Made by a program: the position numbers and the translations under genes. This document shows, in pieces, positions 1 to 11,769 of a stretch of 64,000 bases of DNA; positions within the stretch are counted from its first letter, which is position 1, and each line of letters opens with the position of its first letter. Below the pieces are notes generated by a model. The model had not been told where the DNA came from. It saw only the letters and a list, made by a program, of their open reading frames with translations, and made no database searches. Origin of the DNA: Sternotherus odoratus (lineage: Eukaryota > Chordata > Testudines > Kinosternidae); contig JAVMKO010000002.1 in the NCBI GenBank assembly GCA_032164245.1, forward strand, positions 90,719,340 to 90,783,339, read 5' to 3'.

Positions 1-203
1 TTGCAGAAATTAAATTGCAAGGGTCTGGCCACAGGATGAGCAGCCTGGCTGCTCTGTATCGCCACAAAGCCCACCGGCCCTCATACGTAGCTTTCCCATG
101 ATCCTGATGACCAGATGGCGGCAGCAAAAGAGTTCTCATGGGTTCTCCTCACACTGCCCCTATCCCGCCCTTTTTAGAGCACTGAAAAGAGAGAGCCAAG
201 AAG

Positions 204-738
204 TAGGGGGACCATATTTCTCAGAACGGGACACTGTGGAGGGCTTGCCTGAGCCCCTCCCCCCTCACAGGTCTTGCCCAAGGTCCCTGCCTCTGTACAG
301 GGTTGGTGTCACAAAGCCCACTCCTCCCCCTGCATGGGGCTGGCCCAAGCCACTCACCCCATCCCTCTCCCACCCCCACACTCCCCGCAGGGCTGGCAGA
401 GCCACTCGTCCAAGCCATACCTCCTCCCTCTCCCTCCCTCCTTCCCCCTCCCCCGCCCATGGGTATGGCCTGAGCAGTTTGGTATTGCTGCTCATCTGAG
501 CCTCGTCGTGTGGGGCTGACATCACCACTCACTCCCACCCCCGAACCTCCCTCCACAGCCTGCTGGGCGGGGCACTCTTCCTTTTTGGCAAAACTGGGCA
601 TTTGTCCTGTCTGGTTTTGCCAACCAATCATCAGCTGGCATGAGCAAAAGGAACAAATGCCCAATTCTGCATGGGACGTCCAGGGCGGGGCTTAAAAAGG
701 AGACTCTCCCTGGCAAAACGGGACATAGGGTCATCCTA
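204..738. mobile_element. Non-autonomous hAT-like DNA transposon (535 bp)
   Basis: The ends are imperfect inverted repeats: TAGGGGGACCATATTTC on the left, and on the right the complement of TAGGATGACCCTATGTCCCG. They are flanked by near-identical 8-bp duplications, CCAAGAAG (196-203) and CCAAGAAT (739-746), as expected of the hAT superfamily. Both ends carry the subterminal motif ACGGGAC. The interior is C-rich on the plus strand and encodes no transposase. The several open frames on both strands here are compositional. It shares terminal design with 1621-2407, 44967-45100 and 46871-46987. Confidence 0.8.
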
Positions 739-1620
739 CCAAGAATTCTGATAGCGGATGTCTGTAGGATTGGTGCTGGGGAAAATGCTGATGTAAGTAT
801 CTATTGCTATAGCCCCATTCTGCCTGATCTCCCTGTGGAGCCCAGTCCTGAAAGATGCCTGTCCAGCTGCAGCAAAGACACCTAACAAGGGTCAGGGAAG
901 GAGGCACAATGCCTTGAAGGCAGCACTCCCCTCTCTCTTGCCTCATCCTGGCTCTACCAGGTTTTCTTCCCCTTTACCTACAGAGCTGGATCTGTCTCTC
1001 TGATTCTATGAATTGCCGTTTCCAGTCAATACTCAGAATTTTACGTGTCAAAGCTGAGATGGAGAAAATTGCATGTACAAAAGTGAAGCTATAGAAAGTG
1101 GCACCCACCATTTTAGACGTTGATTTGAAAATTTGGCCCTAAAATTGAAGATTTTTCATTGTTTTCCTTTCTCAGTTGGTCAGACACTTCGGTCTGCTCT
1201 ACACTACAGAGTTAGGTCGATGCAAGGCAGCTTACATCAACCTACCTATGGAAGTGTCTACAGTTAAATTCTGTTCCTCCTCACCTGCCCCTCCCAGGCT
1301 ACCTTGCAAGCTTTCCCCCTATTTGTGTGATGAATTAATAAAGAATGCATGATTTTAAAACACCTATGACTTTATTGCCTCTGAAAGCAGTGATCGAAGG
1401 GGGGAGGATGGTTGGCTTACAGGGAAGTATATTGAATTGGGGGAGGGGATTTCATCAGGGAGAAACAAACAGAATGGGCACACCATAGCTTGTTCAGTTA
1501 TGAAACTGGTTTTCAGAGCTTCTCTGATGCACAGGGTGCCCTGGAGTCTGTCTGTGCGTAATCAGCCACCAGGCAATTTGCTTCAACCTCCCACCCCGCC
1601 ATAAACATCTCCCCCTTACT

Positions 1621-2407
1621 TAGGCTGACCATACGTCCCGTTTTGAACGGGACAGTCCCGTTTTTTACATATTTTCTGACCGTCCCGTCTTTTTAATAAA
1701 AATATCAAATTTGTCCCGTTTTTCGTAAAAAAACCGGGACGCGGCTTATTTCAGGGACCCAGGGCCGGGTCCCACCTCCTCCCGCAGCCCTTCAGTCCCT
1801 TCCCCTCCCCGGCCTGCTCCCCCCTCCCATCCGCCACAGCCGCTGCAGAGCCAGCGCGGCACGATTGGCTGGGCCGCCCCCATGTGTCACGCGAGCCGGT
1901 TACAGCTGAGCCCGGCGCAACGGCAGAGTGGAGCTCCTGGCCGGGCAGGGGCTGCCTGGTTCCTCGCTCCCCCTGCCCCCCCCCACCCCCCCGTGGAGAA
2001 AACGCTGAGCCCAGCGTAGGTAGGGGCTGGGGAGGGGGGCGCAGCGGTGGGGCCTGCAGGGGTGGGATGAGCTGGGGGGTCATGGGGGAGGTGGGAGGCT
2101 GTGGGGGGTGGGGCTGTGTTTTGAGGCCGTTGGGAGGGTCTGGGGGGTGTATTGGTTGCTAGTGGGGGGCTATGGGGAGAGGTTGTGTAGGGAAGGCTGT
2201 GGGGGTGTAAGGGGCTGGGGGGTTGGTAGTGGGATGGTGTTGGGGGGCCTGGAGGTGGTTATGTGAGGGTTGGGTATTGGTGATTTTATGGATATGGGGG
2301 GGGGGGTGTTGTAGGGTTATATTTGGGGTCTGAAGGGAGTTATAACCCTGTCCCGTTTTTGCCATTCCAATGTCCCGTTTTTGTCACAAGGAAATATGGT
2401 CAGCCTA
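1621..2407. mobile_element. Non-autonomous hAT element with perfect TIRs and 8-bp TSD
   Basis: The element starts TAGGCTGACCATA and ends TATGGTCAGCCTA, a perfect 13-bp inverted repeat. It is flanked by identical 8-bp duplications CCCTTACT (1613-1620 and 2408-2415). Excising the element and one duplication rejoins the Harbinger transposase remains on both sides, so it inserted later. The TCCCGTTTT motif recurs near both ends in the same orientation and twice inverted on the left. The interior is GC- and CpG-rich (about 1750-2050), then strongly G-rich (2020-2330). It has no transposase gene. Confidence 0.92.
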
Positions 2408-2424
2408 CCCTTACTCTTACAAAT

Positions 2425-2700
2425 ATTGTGGAGCACATAGCAAGCAGCAATAACAATGGGAATATTGGTTTAGCTGAGGTCTAAGCTAAACTGCGCCAGT
2501 GAGCTTTTAAACGTCCAAATGCACATTATACCATCATTCTACACCTGCTCTGCCTATAGTTGAACTGCTCCTTACTATTGTCCAGGGAGGCTATGTATGG
2601 CTTCATGAGCAATGGCATTAAGGGGTAGGCTGGGTCCTCAAGAATAACTATAGGCATTTCAACATCCCCAATGTTAATTCAACTGTGAGGGCTGCTCTCA
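2425..2700 (-). pseudogene. HARBI1-like (PIF/Harbinger) transposase, C-terminal fragment, inactivated
   Basis: Translated on the minus strand, one frame gives a run with the family signatures ILEDPAYPLMPLLMKPY, then KEQFNYRQSRCRM, then V*CAFGRLKAHWR. This is the DDE nuclease C-terminal region of PIF/Harbinger transposases, where D-P-A-Y-P-L and V-E-C-A-F-G-R-L-K are typical. The Glu codon of the last motif, which I take as the third catalytic residue, is a TAA stop (2526-2528 on the plus strand reads TTA). A second stop follows within about 12 codons. Coding resemblance continues in another frame beyond the hAT insertion, at about 1500-1612 (..AGWEVEANCLVADYAQ..). It is clearly a fossil, with no sign of domestication. 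Confidence 0.7.
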
Positions 2701-3512
2701 GGTTGGTATTCTTGCATTTCAGGGCAGGGGAAAGCAAGTCACAAAGTCAAAAGTCATTGTTACAAAAGTTACTGTCGTTGCCTCCTTGCCTGCTTTTGCA
2801 GGTTCTTCACATACTGCAGGATAATGTGTGAGGTGTTTACAATGCTCACAACAACAGCAGTGAGGTGAGCGGTCTCCATGCTTGCTGTGGCATCTGCAGG
2901 AGAGCAGAATGGCAGCGGAAGCTGTGGATGACAATGGTTAGCACCACGCAGATTTCCCGAGGAAGTACACACGTTGCTAGGAGCCTATGACAGACAACCT
3001 GGAGAAATTCACTATCGGGGCAAGAGCAGGAGAGCAGAGTGGCAGCGGAAGAGGTAGATGCCACGAGAATAGATATTTATTTAGAAGGGCAAGGAAGGAC
3101 CTGCAAAGTGAATTCATGGCACCAGGAGAGGAGGAAAGCAGTCATACTGCACCGTCGCTGAAAGCAGTATGGCGTCTGCACAGAAAAAAAGCGTTAAATG
3201 ATTATCTGCCATTGTTTTTGTCGAGGGAAGGGTGACTGACGAGATGCGTCCAGGAAAACCCACGAGAATTTTTTTGCTTCATTATGCACTGGAAGCTAAA
3301 CCCTGAATTCCAATAAGTGGCGGAGACTGCGGGAACTGTGGGATAGGTACCCACACTGCACTGCTCCGAGAGTCAATGGTAACCTCGGTACTGTGAACAC
3401 ATTCCACTGACTTAGCGTGTTCAGTGGGGACACACACAACTGAATGTACACAATCTGTTCAGAAAAATCTACTCCTGTAAAGTCAATATAATTTCGTACT
3501 GTAGACGTACCC

Positions 3513-5117
3513 TAAGTTAGGTCAACTTAGTTATATAGGCCATGTCTTCACTACAAAATTAATGTATACCTGGTGGAAGTCTGGGGAGAAAGATAACGTG
3601 CCCAGACAGAGTCAATAACATTGTAATAAGGTAACTTGAGCAAACAAAAGACTAGTCTAATGGGCCTAATACCCAGTCATTACGATAATAGCTCAGGAGG
3701 GAATGGATACACAAGGGGAGATAACATGGTTCAAATGGATGAAAGCTTTAGGAGGAAAATATTAGTAAGCTAACCCATAGGTTTGGAGGGAAGGTGCTAC
3801 CCTACCCAAATGTTTGTTTGAAACTAGATTTTTTTTAAAAAAAGAAAGCTAATAAGCAATGAAGGTCATGCAATAAGGATAATTAATGAAAAAGAGAAGA
3901 GGAGGCTTTTAGAGCCTGGAGTAATATGAGCTATAAAAAAGAGGCAGGATAGCCAGGAGGACAATTAGGGAGATGTCTGAATCCAGCATGTACACTCTTC
4001 TGCTTACATTTTGCCCATAGCACATATAAGTCTTTTGTTTCACCAGGAGAGTGAACAATCGCCTGATTGTTGAGAGCCATCTAAAGATGACAGAAGTGCT
4101 GTTTCAGGCTCTGAGAAGAAGCCGAGGAAGGAGAAGATCTGAGCCTATGTCCAGCTTGGTTTTTTTGGTCAAATGTCACAGACCCATAAAATATTGTTGG
4201 CTCTCTGGCTGCCATTAGGCAGAAACATGGGAAAACTCCAAAGGCATCCAGTCAGAAATGAGTTTGGCTGATCAGAAAAAAATGGCTTTTCAGGTTGGCA
4301 ACTACCTGCTGACCAATAGCATCTGGTAAGTACAGAATCATCTATTCTTCTTTCCCTGATTTCACCCCTGAATTCTTAGAGAATCTGTGCGGTGATGTCA
4401 TGTAGCTATAGATTATCTGAGCCGGTTGCCAGAAAAACTCAGATTTTAACAAGACAAATCTTTCTATTACTCTGCAGATAACCTAACTTCTTCATTTGGT
4501 TACTTCCAAAACAACTATATCAAGTTACACATTCTCCATTCCACCCCCATCTCAAATTGACCAAGCCGATCTATCTGCTGTCACGGTCACCTGCCCTAGG
4601 GGTGGCGAGATGAAAGGGAGGATTACCCTGAGCTCTTGCATTTGTGTCCTGCAAAGCTCATGAGTGTGTGTGTATATACACTTGATTGGGTAGCAGCACA
4701 TTAAAGTCAACATGATTGGCAGGTTGTCTGTCTCTCAATCTGAGTGATCAGAAGTTCTTTCTCTCTCTCTCTAAGTTCATAGAGTCATTGTCCTTGCACT
4801 GTTTGGTCATCCAGAAAAAGGTCCTGCTAGCATTTCAAATTTCCTCAGCAACAACAAAACAGAAAAGGGAAAAAAAAGGGAAAGAAAAAAATGCAAAGCT
4901 GTCACCCAGCCAAATAAACTTGTAACTGTAAAAATCTCTATGCAGTAAGAAACCAGCTTGAACTAACAGTGGCCTCAAATCCCCATTATGGGAAAGACTC
5001 TTTATTGAAGGCAGATGGGATTTGTTGGCCAGAAAGATTATCTGACCAAAAAATGCCCTGTTTGCAAAACCAGAATTAACTTTAGGCACTTTGCATCCAG
5101 AAATCTCAAAGGACTTT
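3513..5117. other. Unassigned non-coding stretch
   Basis: The first 60 bases resemble a truncated MITE end (GGCCATGTCTTCACTACA at 3538-3555). The rest is AT-rich, apparently unique sequence. A CT run lies at about 4751-4774 and a TG/TA run at 4664-4680. I see no exon-like signal. Confidence 0.5.
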
Positions 5118-5245
5118 ACCAAAGTGGTAGGTATCATTGTTCCCATTTCACAGGTGGGGAGACAGGCACAGGGAGTGATGTGATTTGCCCAAGTAAAACT
5201 GGGAATAGAACCCAGATTTCCTGAGCCCATCCCCACGTGCTTCTA
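5118..5245 (-). repeat. MIR-like (CORE-SINE/tRNA-type) SINE fragment
   Basis: The plus strand reads as the reverse of a MIR body. It has a CCCATTTCACAGGTGGGGA block, then GAGACAGGCACAGGGAG, a GATTTGCCCAAG block and GAATAGAACCCAGATTTCCT. These correspond to the conserved MIR core in antisense. Divergence is high, as expected for an old copy. Confidence 0.7.
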
Positions 5246-7311
5246 GTTAAACAAAATCTTAAATGCTTTGTTAAACCTGGACCCAGATTTCTCTTTCTCT
5301 TCATTGCCAACACCAGAAATGCTTTCATTTGCATGCTTGCTAAAACTCAATTAAAAAACCATCGGCAAGTGAAGAGTGCTGCAGAGTATTAGCAGAGCAA
5401 GGCTTTGTGGGGTTGCAGAACTCATGACAATGAGCCTCTCCCTTTTTGGGGGGCGGGGATGTAGAAATGTAAAAGACAATCTCAGCTTTCATATTTTTTT
5501 AAAAAAGGAGAGTTACAGCCCTTTTCCTTGAAAATGGACACTAATTCTAACTGGTCATTACGATGGAAAGCTCATCATTAAAACTCCAAGTTATTCACAG
5601 TCTCTTGACAGCTGGCCTTTGGGTTGTAAATAAACACAGCCGTAGGTCCCGTGATTTGGGGGAAAACACTACATCATTTCACAGCTCTAGGGGGTACTGC
5701 CACCCTCATTACCCACATTACTCTAAGGCCACTGTGAGCTACCTACCAGCTGGCTACTTTGGATTGAGCCAACTTCTTTGCTGAGCAGCCGTTGTGATCT
5801 CTGACCAGGGACAATGCTCTACTGAGAGTTTCTGTGTGCAGTGAGTACCTAGCAATCGTCTTTGTCCTTTTCCCCTTTTCTGTCTCATTCTCCCCTCTTT
5901 GGCCTCTCCTAACCTTTAGTAACAAAATATTTTCCAGACTTAGACTTCCTCCACAGCTGGTCCTCGTGTCCAGCCATCACACCTCACCGAGTCTGCAGTT
6001 CCAGAAGCAACGTTCTTCCCCCCCACACACACACAAATTGAGAGAAGATGCTGCGTCTCATGATACATGAGGAGAGAGGTAGCTTTCTAGTTGTGTAGGT
6101 AATAGTAACAATCAAGTCCTTAATTGACTTTCAGAGCAAGAAATGCAGGGCTCGCTCCTGCTGCCCACTTCTCTCTAGGGTGGGTTTCAAGCTAGAGAAG
6201 CCTGCACATTTTTTCTGTGTGTCACCGGCTACTACCCAAAGTAATTTTAATTCTCCTATCAGCTGTGTAACCCTGTATGTGTTGCCTGGTGAGGCAGACT
6301 TCTTTGCACTGTCTCTTTCCCCAAGCTTTCTGCAGATTCTTAAATTGCCAGCAACGTAAATATCACCAATAGTAGCAAAATATAGAGAGAGGGAGGGAAG
6401 GAATCAAACCTGAGTGGCAATGAGCCTTGGACCTATTTTCACTGATCACTGCCTCTCAATAATCCAGAAGACTGGAAGGGGAGGACAGGGTAAAACAAGC
6501 AGGAAGGGAGCCAGACCTAGAAGCAACACCAAATAAAGCTCACAAACAAGCATCTGCTTTGTCATGTTTAAACAGAGTACGGCTTTGTAGAGTTCACAAA
6601 ATCAGCCTGTCCAATGTGTTATTTTTAAATGTTTGGTGTTTAAATCACTCCAGGTCTGATGAAAGTTATTGAACATTGAAAGTTTTATGGAGACTTAAAC
6701 CTAACGAAAATATTTTTAACAGCTGAGGTTTTCCATCCATTCCACAATCAGGGTGAAAAGGTTTACTGGGTAGGTTGTTTCCAAATATGTATTTGACAGA
6801 CGTAACAGGACTCTTACTGTGCGTTGTTAATGAGGAGCAGTTGATTTTAAGGGCATATTTCCTGAGGTGTTAACCAGGTTTTCTGATAATTCCCATACAG
6901 CAACAGACAATATGTATCAACATATAATAAAACATTTCCAAATGAGGAAATTCCATATTGGGTTTCTGGACACAAGCTATGTGAATTCTGTTCTCATGCT
7001 GCTTTTGTGGTTTAGGGTTACAACAAAACCCTGTGATGGAGTTATAGCCTGTATTAAATGATAGCTCATCTATTATTTTTATGATTGTACATGGAATACA
7101 GAGTTTAAAAGGGCACTGTCAGTTTAAAATTCATATTTTTAAAAATCAAATTTCCTTACAGTCTTCACATTTTAAAAGTGTCTTCCACTTAGAAAGATTT
7201 ACTGGCTGGAGAGAGATTGCCACTGAAATGTATTAATTACAATGATTGTTTTATTTTATTACAGTAAGATCTAGATAGCCCTGATGTTATGGGAGCTCCA
7301 ATCTTACTTTC
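5246..7311. other. Unassigned non-coding stretch
   Basis: AT-rich sequence with no recognisable repeat family or exon. A short CA run follows a C run at about 6020-6036. Open frames here are short and have no recognisable domains. Confidence 0.5.
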
Positions 7312-7975
7312 AGGGTAAGGTTACACTTACCGGATTATAGCGCTTTTGGTTGTAGCGGTACCCATATACCGCAATAGGTATTGCGCTATAGGATGTCTTG
7401 GCATGGCCACATTTACGGCAGTTGTTGCGGCACAGGGAGTGGTGCATTCTGGGCAGCTATCCCAGCATTCAGTTGGGTACAATGTGCTTTTGAAACGAGG
7501 GGGGCTGGGGGAACGGGGAACGTGTGCGTAGGGAGGGAACTTCAGGCTGTCAGTGACTTTTCCTTAGAGAAAACTGACAGGCTCTGTATTTAAGTCACAC
7601 AGCTCCGTCCGTAAGCATTTCCAGTGGTTATTTGCTGTGAGTTGTAAGAGAGAAACTGAAAAGGTACTTCCGCATTTTTCCTCCCGTTTTCAAAACAACA
7701 CTTAGATGTCATTTGCCTTTAATGGCTTGTTAATTGCCTTAAATGGCTCGGAGGCATCCCAGAGACCCCTTATCGCGTAATGACTGATTACACTGGCCCT
7801 AACACGCTACAAGGAATATGCAAAAGCCCTTATCACCCTCGGAGAGGTGGTTTTACAGTTGCGCTTTAACCAGAGACTTTTTGCGCAAAATGTGCCTTGA
7901 CAGTGTGTAAGGTTAGAGAGTTATAGCGCTCCTGGAGGGTTTTAGCGCTATAAAGCGCCAGTCTAACCATGCCCT
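7312..7975. mobile_element. Palindromic-ended MITE with AGCGCTATA subterminal motifs
   Basis: Left AGGGTAAGGTTACACTTACC pairs imperfectly with the complement of the right end (AGGGCATGGTTAGACTGGCG). Both ends then contain TATAGCGCT, and the motif repeats inside (7320-7390, 7920-7965). The body includes a GGTGCATTCTGGGCAGCTATCCCAG block that recalls Harbinger-type internal sequence. No unambiguous target duplication is visible, so the superfamily is uncertain (Harbinger or hAT). It has no coding capacity. Confidence 0.6.
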
Positions 7976-8254
7976 CATTGTATTGAAGGCCTTTCATTTT
8001 TGGTTTTTACTGAAATTTTCGTGAGTTTTTTAAAAAGCTATTATTTGGTATTTACTGATTTATGCCCAAATTTTGGATCATTCAAGTCCATGAAAATATT
8101 CACTATGTTAAGAAAATCCAATATATTACATTGTGTAGATGTGTTTATATTAGTACTAAATTAGTCTCAGGGTAAGTGCAAGACTGTTGAAGTAAGGTAC
8201 CATAGTGAAAGACAAACATACATGCCTGTACTTGCATATGTGTACAGACTGTTA

Positions 8255-8860
8255 ATGTATGTGGATTGCCATGGACTCGCAGGGGCGAAAAAAAAATTGC
8301 AGGCCTGTTATTTACCAGGCTGCACGTGGCAATAGACTATATTGGTAAGGGATGCAAGGAGAGTGTGGGTCAGGACACGAGCTGCAGACATACACACACA
8401 CAACTAAAATTAATCAATTTAAAGTTTTATTGGGGATAATTACAATGGGTAAGGGAGCAGTTTTTGATTAACTAATAGACTTAATGAAACTTAAAACACA
8501 CAATGACTAAAAATATCTACAAACAATATTTACAAACAAAGATGCAGCATTTAGTAATACTCGATACTTACAAATACAAACCAACGCATAACGACCGGCA
8601 AACGTAGAAGCTCTGTTTGAAAACACGTGAGCTGAGAGAGAGGCCTCAAGGTGATCAGGCTCGGTTACGGGGATACACAGATACACGGATACACGGGATT
8701 CATTTTCATTTTCCTCTCTCTGTCTGCACATGGCAGACAGACCTATAAGTACCAACTATGACATCACAGAAGTGTCACAGGGGACAGGACCCAAAACTTG
8801 TTTGTGTTCGCTTCTGATTGGCACAAGCAAAGTTTACACCAAGTAGGGGAGCAGGTGCCT
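8255..8860 (-). repeat. Possible solo LTR on the minus strand
   Basis: Read on the minus strand, a TATA-like ACTTATAGG (complement of 8738-8751) is followed about 310 bases later by a polyadenylation signal CAATAAAA (complement of 8426-8433) and then a TG-rich tract (8386-8402). That order resembles U3-R-U5 of a retroviral-type LTR. There is no internal gag-pol sequence, and I could not fix the ends or a target duplication. Coordinates are approximate. A chance association is possible. Confidence 0.35.
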
Positions 8861-9259
8861 CAAAGTCTGGCTTCTCCCCCAAAGGTGAGGGTAAGCACAT
8901 TGTTATAGAATTTGGGCAAAACTGAATGACAAAAGAAGAGGTCAGGGCAATACCGGTATGGGCAAGTGTTACAGGATGCAGACAGAAACTGATCTGAACA
9001 ATGTACAGTTCCTGAAATGAACCACCATATTAAACCACTTTTACTTTCAGCACTCTTATTTTCTGTATTTGTTGTTTTTTTTCTGTCCTCCCATCCCCGC
9101 AGTATTAAACTAATACTATCCCACTTTTCACCCATTTTTTAATTTTTGTAATAAACACAGAGAAATTTCCACATTTTAAACACCATAAAAACAGAAAACA
9201 AAGGGCCTTGTTTGAACTGTACTAAGAGACCGTTCCTGCCCATAACAGCTTACATTCTG
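8861..9259. other. Unassigned non-coding stretch
   Basis: Unique-looking sequence between the LTR-like block and a MIR-like SINE. There is no domain or repeat I can name. Confidence 0.4.
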
Positions 9260-9498
9260 AATAGACAAGATGGATGATGGATGGAAGAAGGTAAACAGAG
9301 GCATAGGGGGTAGAATGACTTGCCGAAGGTCACATGTCAGGTCAGTGTCAGAGCTGAGATTACACTAGACTCCAGGAGTGACATTTTGGCTCACTGAACT
9401 CAATGGTAGTTTTGCCACTGTCTTCAGTAGACCAAGAATTTCACCCTATGTCTCCTGATTCCCAGGTCGGTGACCTATCCACTAAACGATGCAGCTTC
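9260..9498 (-). repeat. MIR-like SINE, antisense
   Basis: It contains the antisense MIR landmarks: GACTTGCCGAAGGTCACATG, GTCAGAGCTGAGATTACACT, and at the right a CTGATTCCCAGGTCGGTGACC block with a TATCCACTAAACGATGC ending. The interval around 9380-9440 looks like a separate insertion or a second diverged copy. Confidence 0.55.
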
Positions 9499-10754
9499 TC
9501 AAGATCATAGTTCTCGGTCCAGAAATAACTCAGAAATGGAATTGTACCTATATTGCTAATTAGACTTAGGCTAGTCAAACTGAAAAAAAACCCAATTTAA
9601 GTCTAATTTATTTTCCAATGTATATAGTACTTGTTGACCTTCTAATTCTGTCACAACTTGGGATCCAAATGCTGCAGGGGATGTTTAAAAACACATGTTT
9701 CTGTTAGAAAAAAAAGATTCATGGAAACACTTAAATGGGTCTTAGGTTCAGTAGAAGATTATTTTTCCGAAATCTGATTTATGGGCCAAATATGACTTGG
9801 CAGGATCCATTCAGGGCACTGTACAGCCCAAGTTAAATAATAACACCAGAATTCAATCAGGAAAACAGTTCTAAAATAAATAATAGCAAGTGGGGGAAAA
9901 AAACCTCTGCTTCGCGGAAGCCAACGGCATTACACAAGGCTGAATTTGATGCAATAGACTTGTGGTCGCCGCAGTAGCTGCTGAGAATAAGAGGTGCAAA
10001 GTGACATTGGCGTGCTAAGTATTTTTTTTTCTTTTTATTTGGGCTACGTGCTACCTCCCAGTGCTTTCTCATGCCGTGATCTGTTGCGAGTGATCATATG
10101 TGCTATGATATCACTTTAAAGCCATTACAGTGCTTGTATTTTTGAGTCAGCACTAACTTCATGGGTAAACAAGAAAAGTTTTCTCAAGCTGCAGTCTCCC
10201 TAGGAGCAATTAGACTCTGTGTCATTATAGAGAAAAAGCCTCAGCACTTGGAAACTGAAGATCAGGCATTCAAATTTAGAGCATGGACTTGAATTCAGGA
10301 GAAGAGGGAAGATAAGTACATTTAAAAAAAAACAGAAAACACCACTGCACCATTCCATCATTGTATTCAAACAGGTCTGGTTTGTTCATTCTACCAACAT
10401 AACACTGATGTCAGCTTTTTGCTTTGCAAGTAACTCATTAGAACCCAGTCTTGTCGCCAGGGAATTCATCTCTGACTCACTTTCACCCCTACTTACTAGC
10501 ATTACTATTGTTATGTTAGAGAGAAAGAAAACTAGTTCAAGTTCATAAATTCCATAGGCGTGTGATAGTTCGTCTGAGTCTTCTGGATGCTGCTAACTCA
10601 TTTCTGCTGTGTAACTCTGCCATCAGCATATCCCATTGGGGAAATTATTTCCAAAATTTGCATCCGTGCAAAGTGTATTAATGGCTTGTGACATTAGTAG
10701 CACCCTGGTCACTGAGGTTGCTGCAGCACTGGGAGGAGTTCAGGCTTAATTGAA
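9499..10754. other. Unassigned non-coding stretch, possible conserved element at 10080-10300
   Basis: No repeat family recognised. The part at 10080-10300 is of mixed composition without simple repeats and could be a conserved non-coding element, which cannot be judged from one sequence. Confidence 0.4.
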
Positions 10755-11579
10755 GCCAATTCGATTGCTGTTGGGGATTACTGACCCTTGGGTGATGATT
10801 GCTGGGCTAATGGGGCAATTGGCTCAATAACTGGGAAGCTATAAGTGGGAGGATCAGGAAGCAGGGGAAAGCTCAGAGGAGAGTGTCATGCTGTCTGGAG
10901 TGGCTCAGGCCAGACGGTTGGCACAAACCCCAAAGTGATTGTGAGTTCTATAATTAGATTTCACCCACCAAGTAATAAGTGTAAATTCCCCAGGCACTAT
11001 TCAGCCGTAAGATGGAGTCGGACAGTCCTCCTGGGAATTCTGATCTATCTTGCTACCTAGACAAGCTCGTCTCTCTAATAGACAATCACTTTACACCAAT
11101 GATCACAAAATATTCAGGTTACTCCCAGCCCCGAAGGGCCAATCACTTACCTCAGGTCAATTTGGACCTTAAATCTCACACCAAAGACAATATTTATAGT
11201 CAAACCAACTAAGGTTTATTAACTAGGAAAGAAATAAAAGTTAGTTTACAAAGTTAAAACAGATAAACATACACATACAAATAAGTTGCAGGTTTAGGTT
11301 TCAGATGGTGAAAATATGACAGCAGTATATGTCCATTGGAGCTAACCAAGATTAGTCCTGGGGATATCTTGCTTATCTTTAGGAATCTTTGCTGCTTAGA
11401 GTCTGAACAGCATAAAAAAAACCCGATACCTTCTGGTCAGGGATTTTTATCTGACCCTCACCCCTAACCTGCATAATATAAAACGATAGGACAAGTGCTC
11501 ACAACTTCTTGTCAACTATCTGATATGGACCATCTGGATTATCACTACAAAAGGTTTTTTTTTCTCCTGCAGATAATAG
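10755..11579. repeat. Interspersed repeat of uncertain class, possibly LTR-derived
   Basis: The block resembles a common turtle non-coding repeat. It has a GC-richer leader (10850-10920), a stretch around CCCCAGGCACTATTCAGCCG, then an A-rich tract rich in TTTATTAACTA and AAAGTTA at 11210-11280. There is no coding homology, and ends and target duplications are not visible. The assignment is from general resemblance only. Confidence 0.3.
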
Positions 11580-11766
11580 CCCATGTAAATTAAATAGCCT
11601 CTTAGAATTGGTATGACAACTTCCACCTTTACATATTTCCTATGTGTATATATATATATCACTTACTGTGTGTTACACTCTATGCATCCGATGAAGTGGG
11701 CTCTAGCCTACAAAAGCTTATGCTTAAATAAATTTGTTAGTCTCTAAGGTGCCACAAGTACTCCCG
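11580..11766 (+). repeat. Penelope-like element 3' end, copy 1
   Basis: The tail carries GATGAAGTGGGCTCTAGCC, AAGCTTATGCTTAAATAAAT and GTTAGTCTCTAAGGTGCCAC, shared with 13507-13580, 26313-26440 and 38441-38520. The preceding 100 bases are subfamily-specific non-coding sequence. The hammerhead-like core is damaged at both conserved boxes (CCGATGA at 11688-11694, AAAA for GAAA at 11712-11715). Confidence 0.65.
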
Positions 11767-11769
11767 TTG

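Larger units (their letters stand above)
1191..3512 (-). mobile_element. Degraded PIF/Harbinger DNA transposon, interrupted by a hAT insertion
   Basis: The two ends read inward as related sequences: GGTCTGCTCTACACTAC at the left and the complement of GTACGTCTACAGTACG at the right. The minus strand between them carries a HARBI1-like transposase C-terminus (2425-2700) and, upstream of it, sequence matching the 5' part of this turtle Harbinger type (3120-3500). Subtracting the 787-bp hAT insertion leaves about 1.5 kb, shorter than an autonomous element, so it is internally deleted as well as mutated. The host duplication at the outer ends is not clear. Family assignment rests on the transposase fragment; the ends are inferred. 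Confidence 0.65.

Noticed and set aside
4751..4774. Short CT, CA, AT and poly-C runs as CRISPR-like or regulatory repeats
   Set aside because: They are ordinary microsatellites in a vertebrate genome, with no spacer structure.
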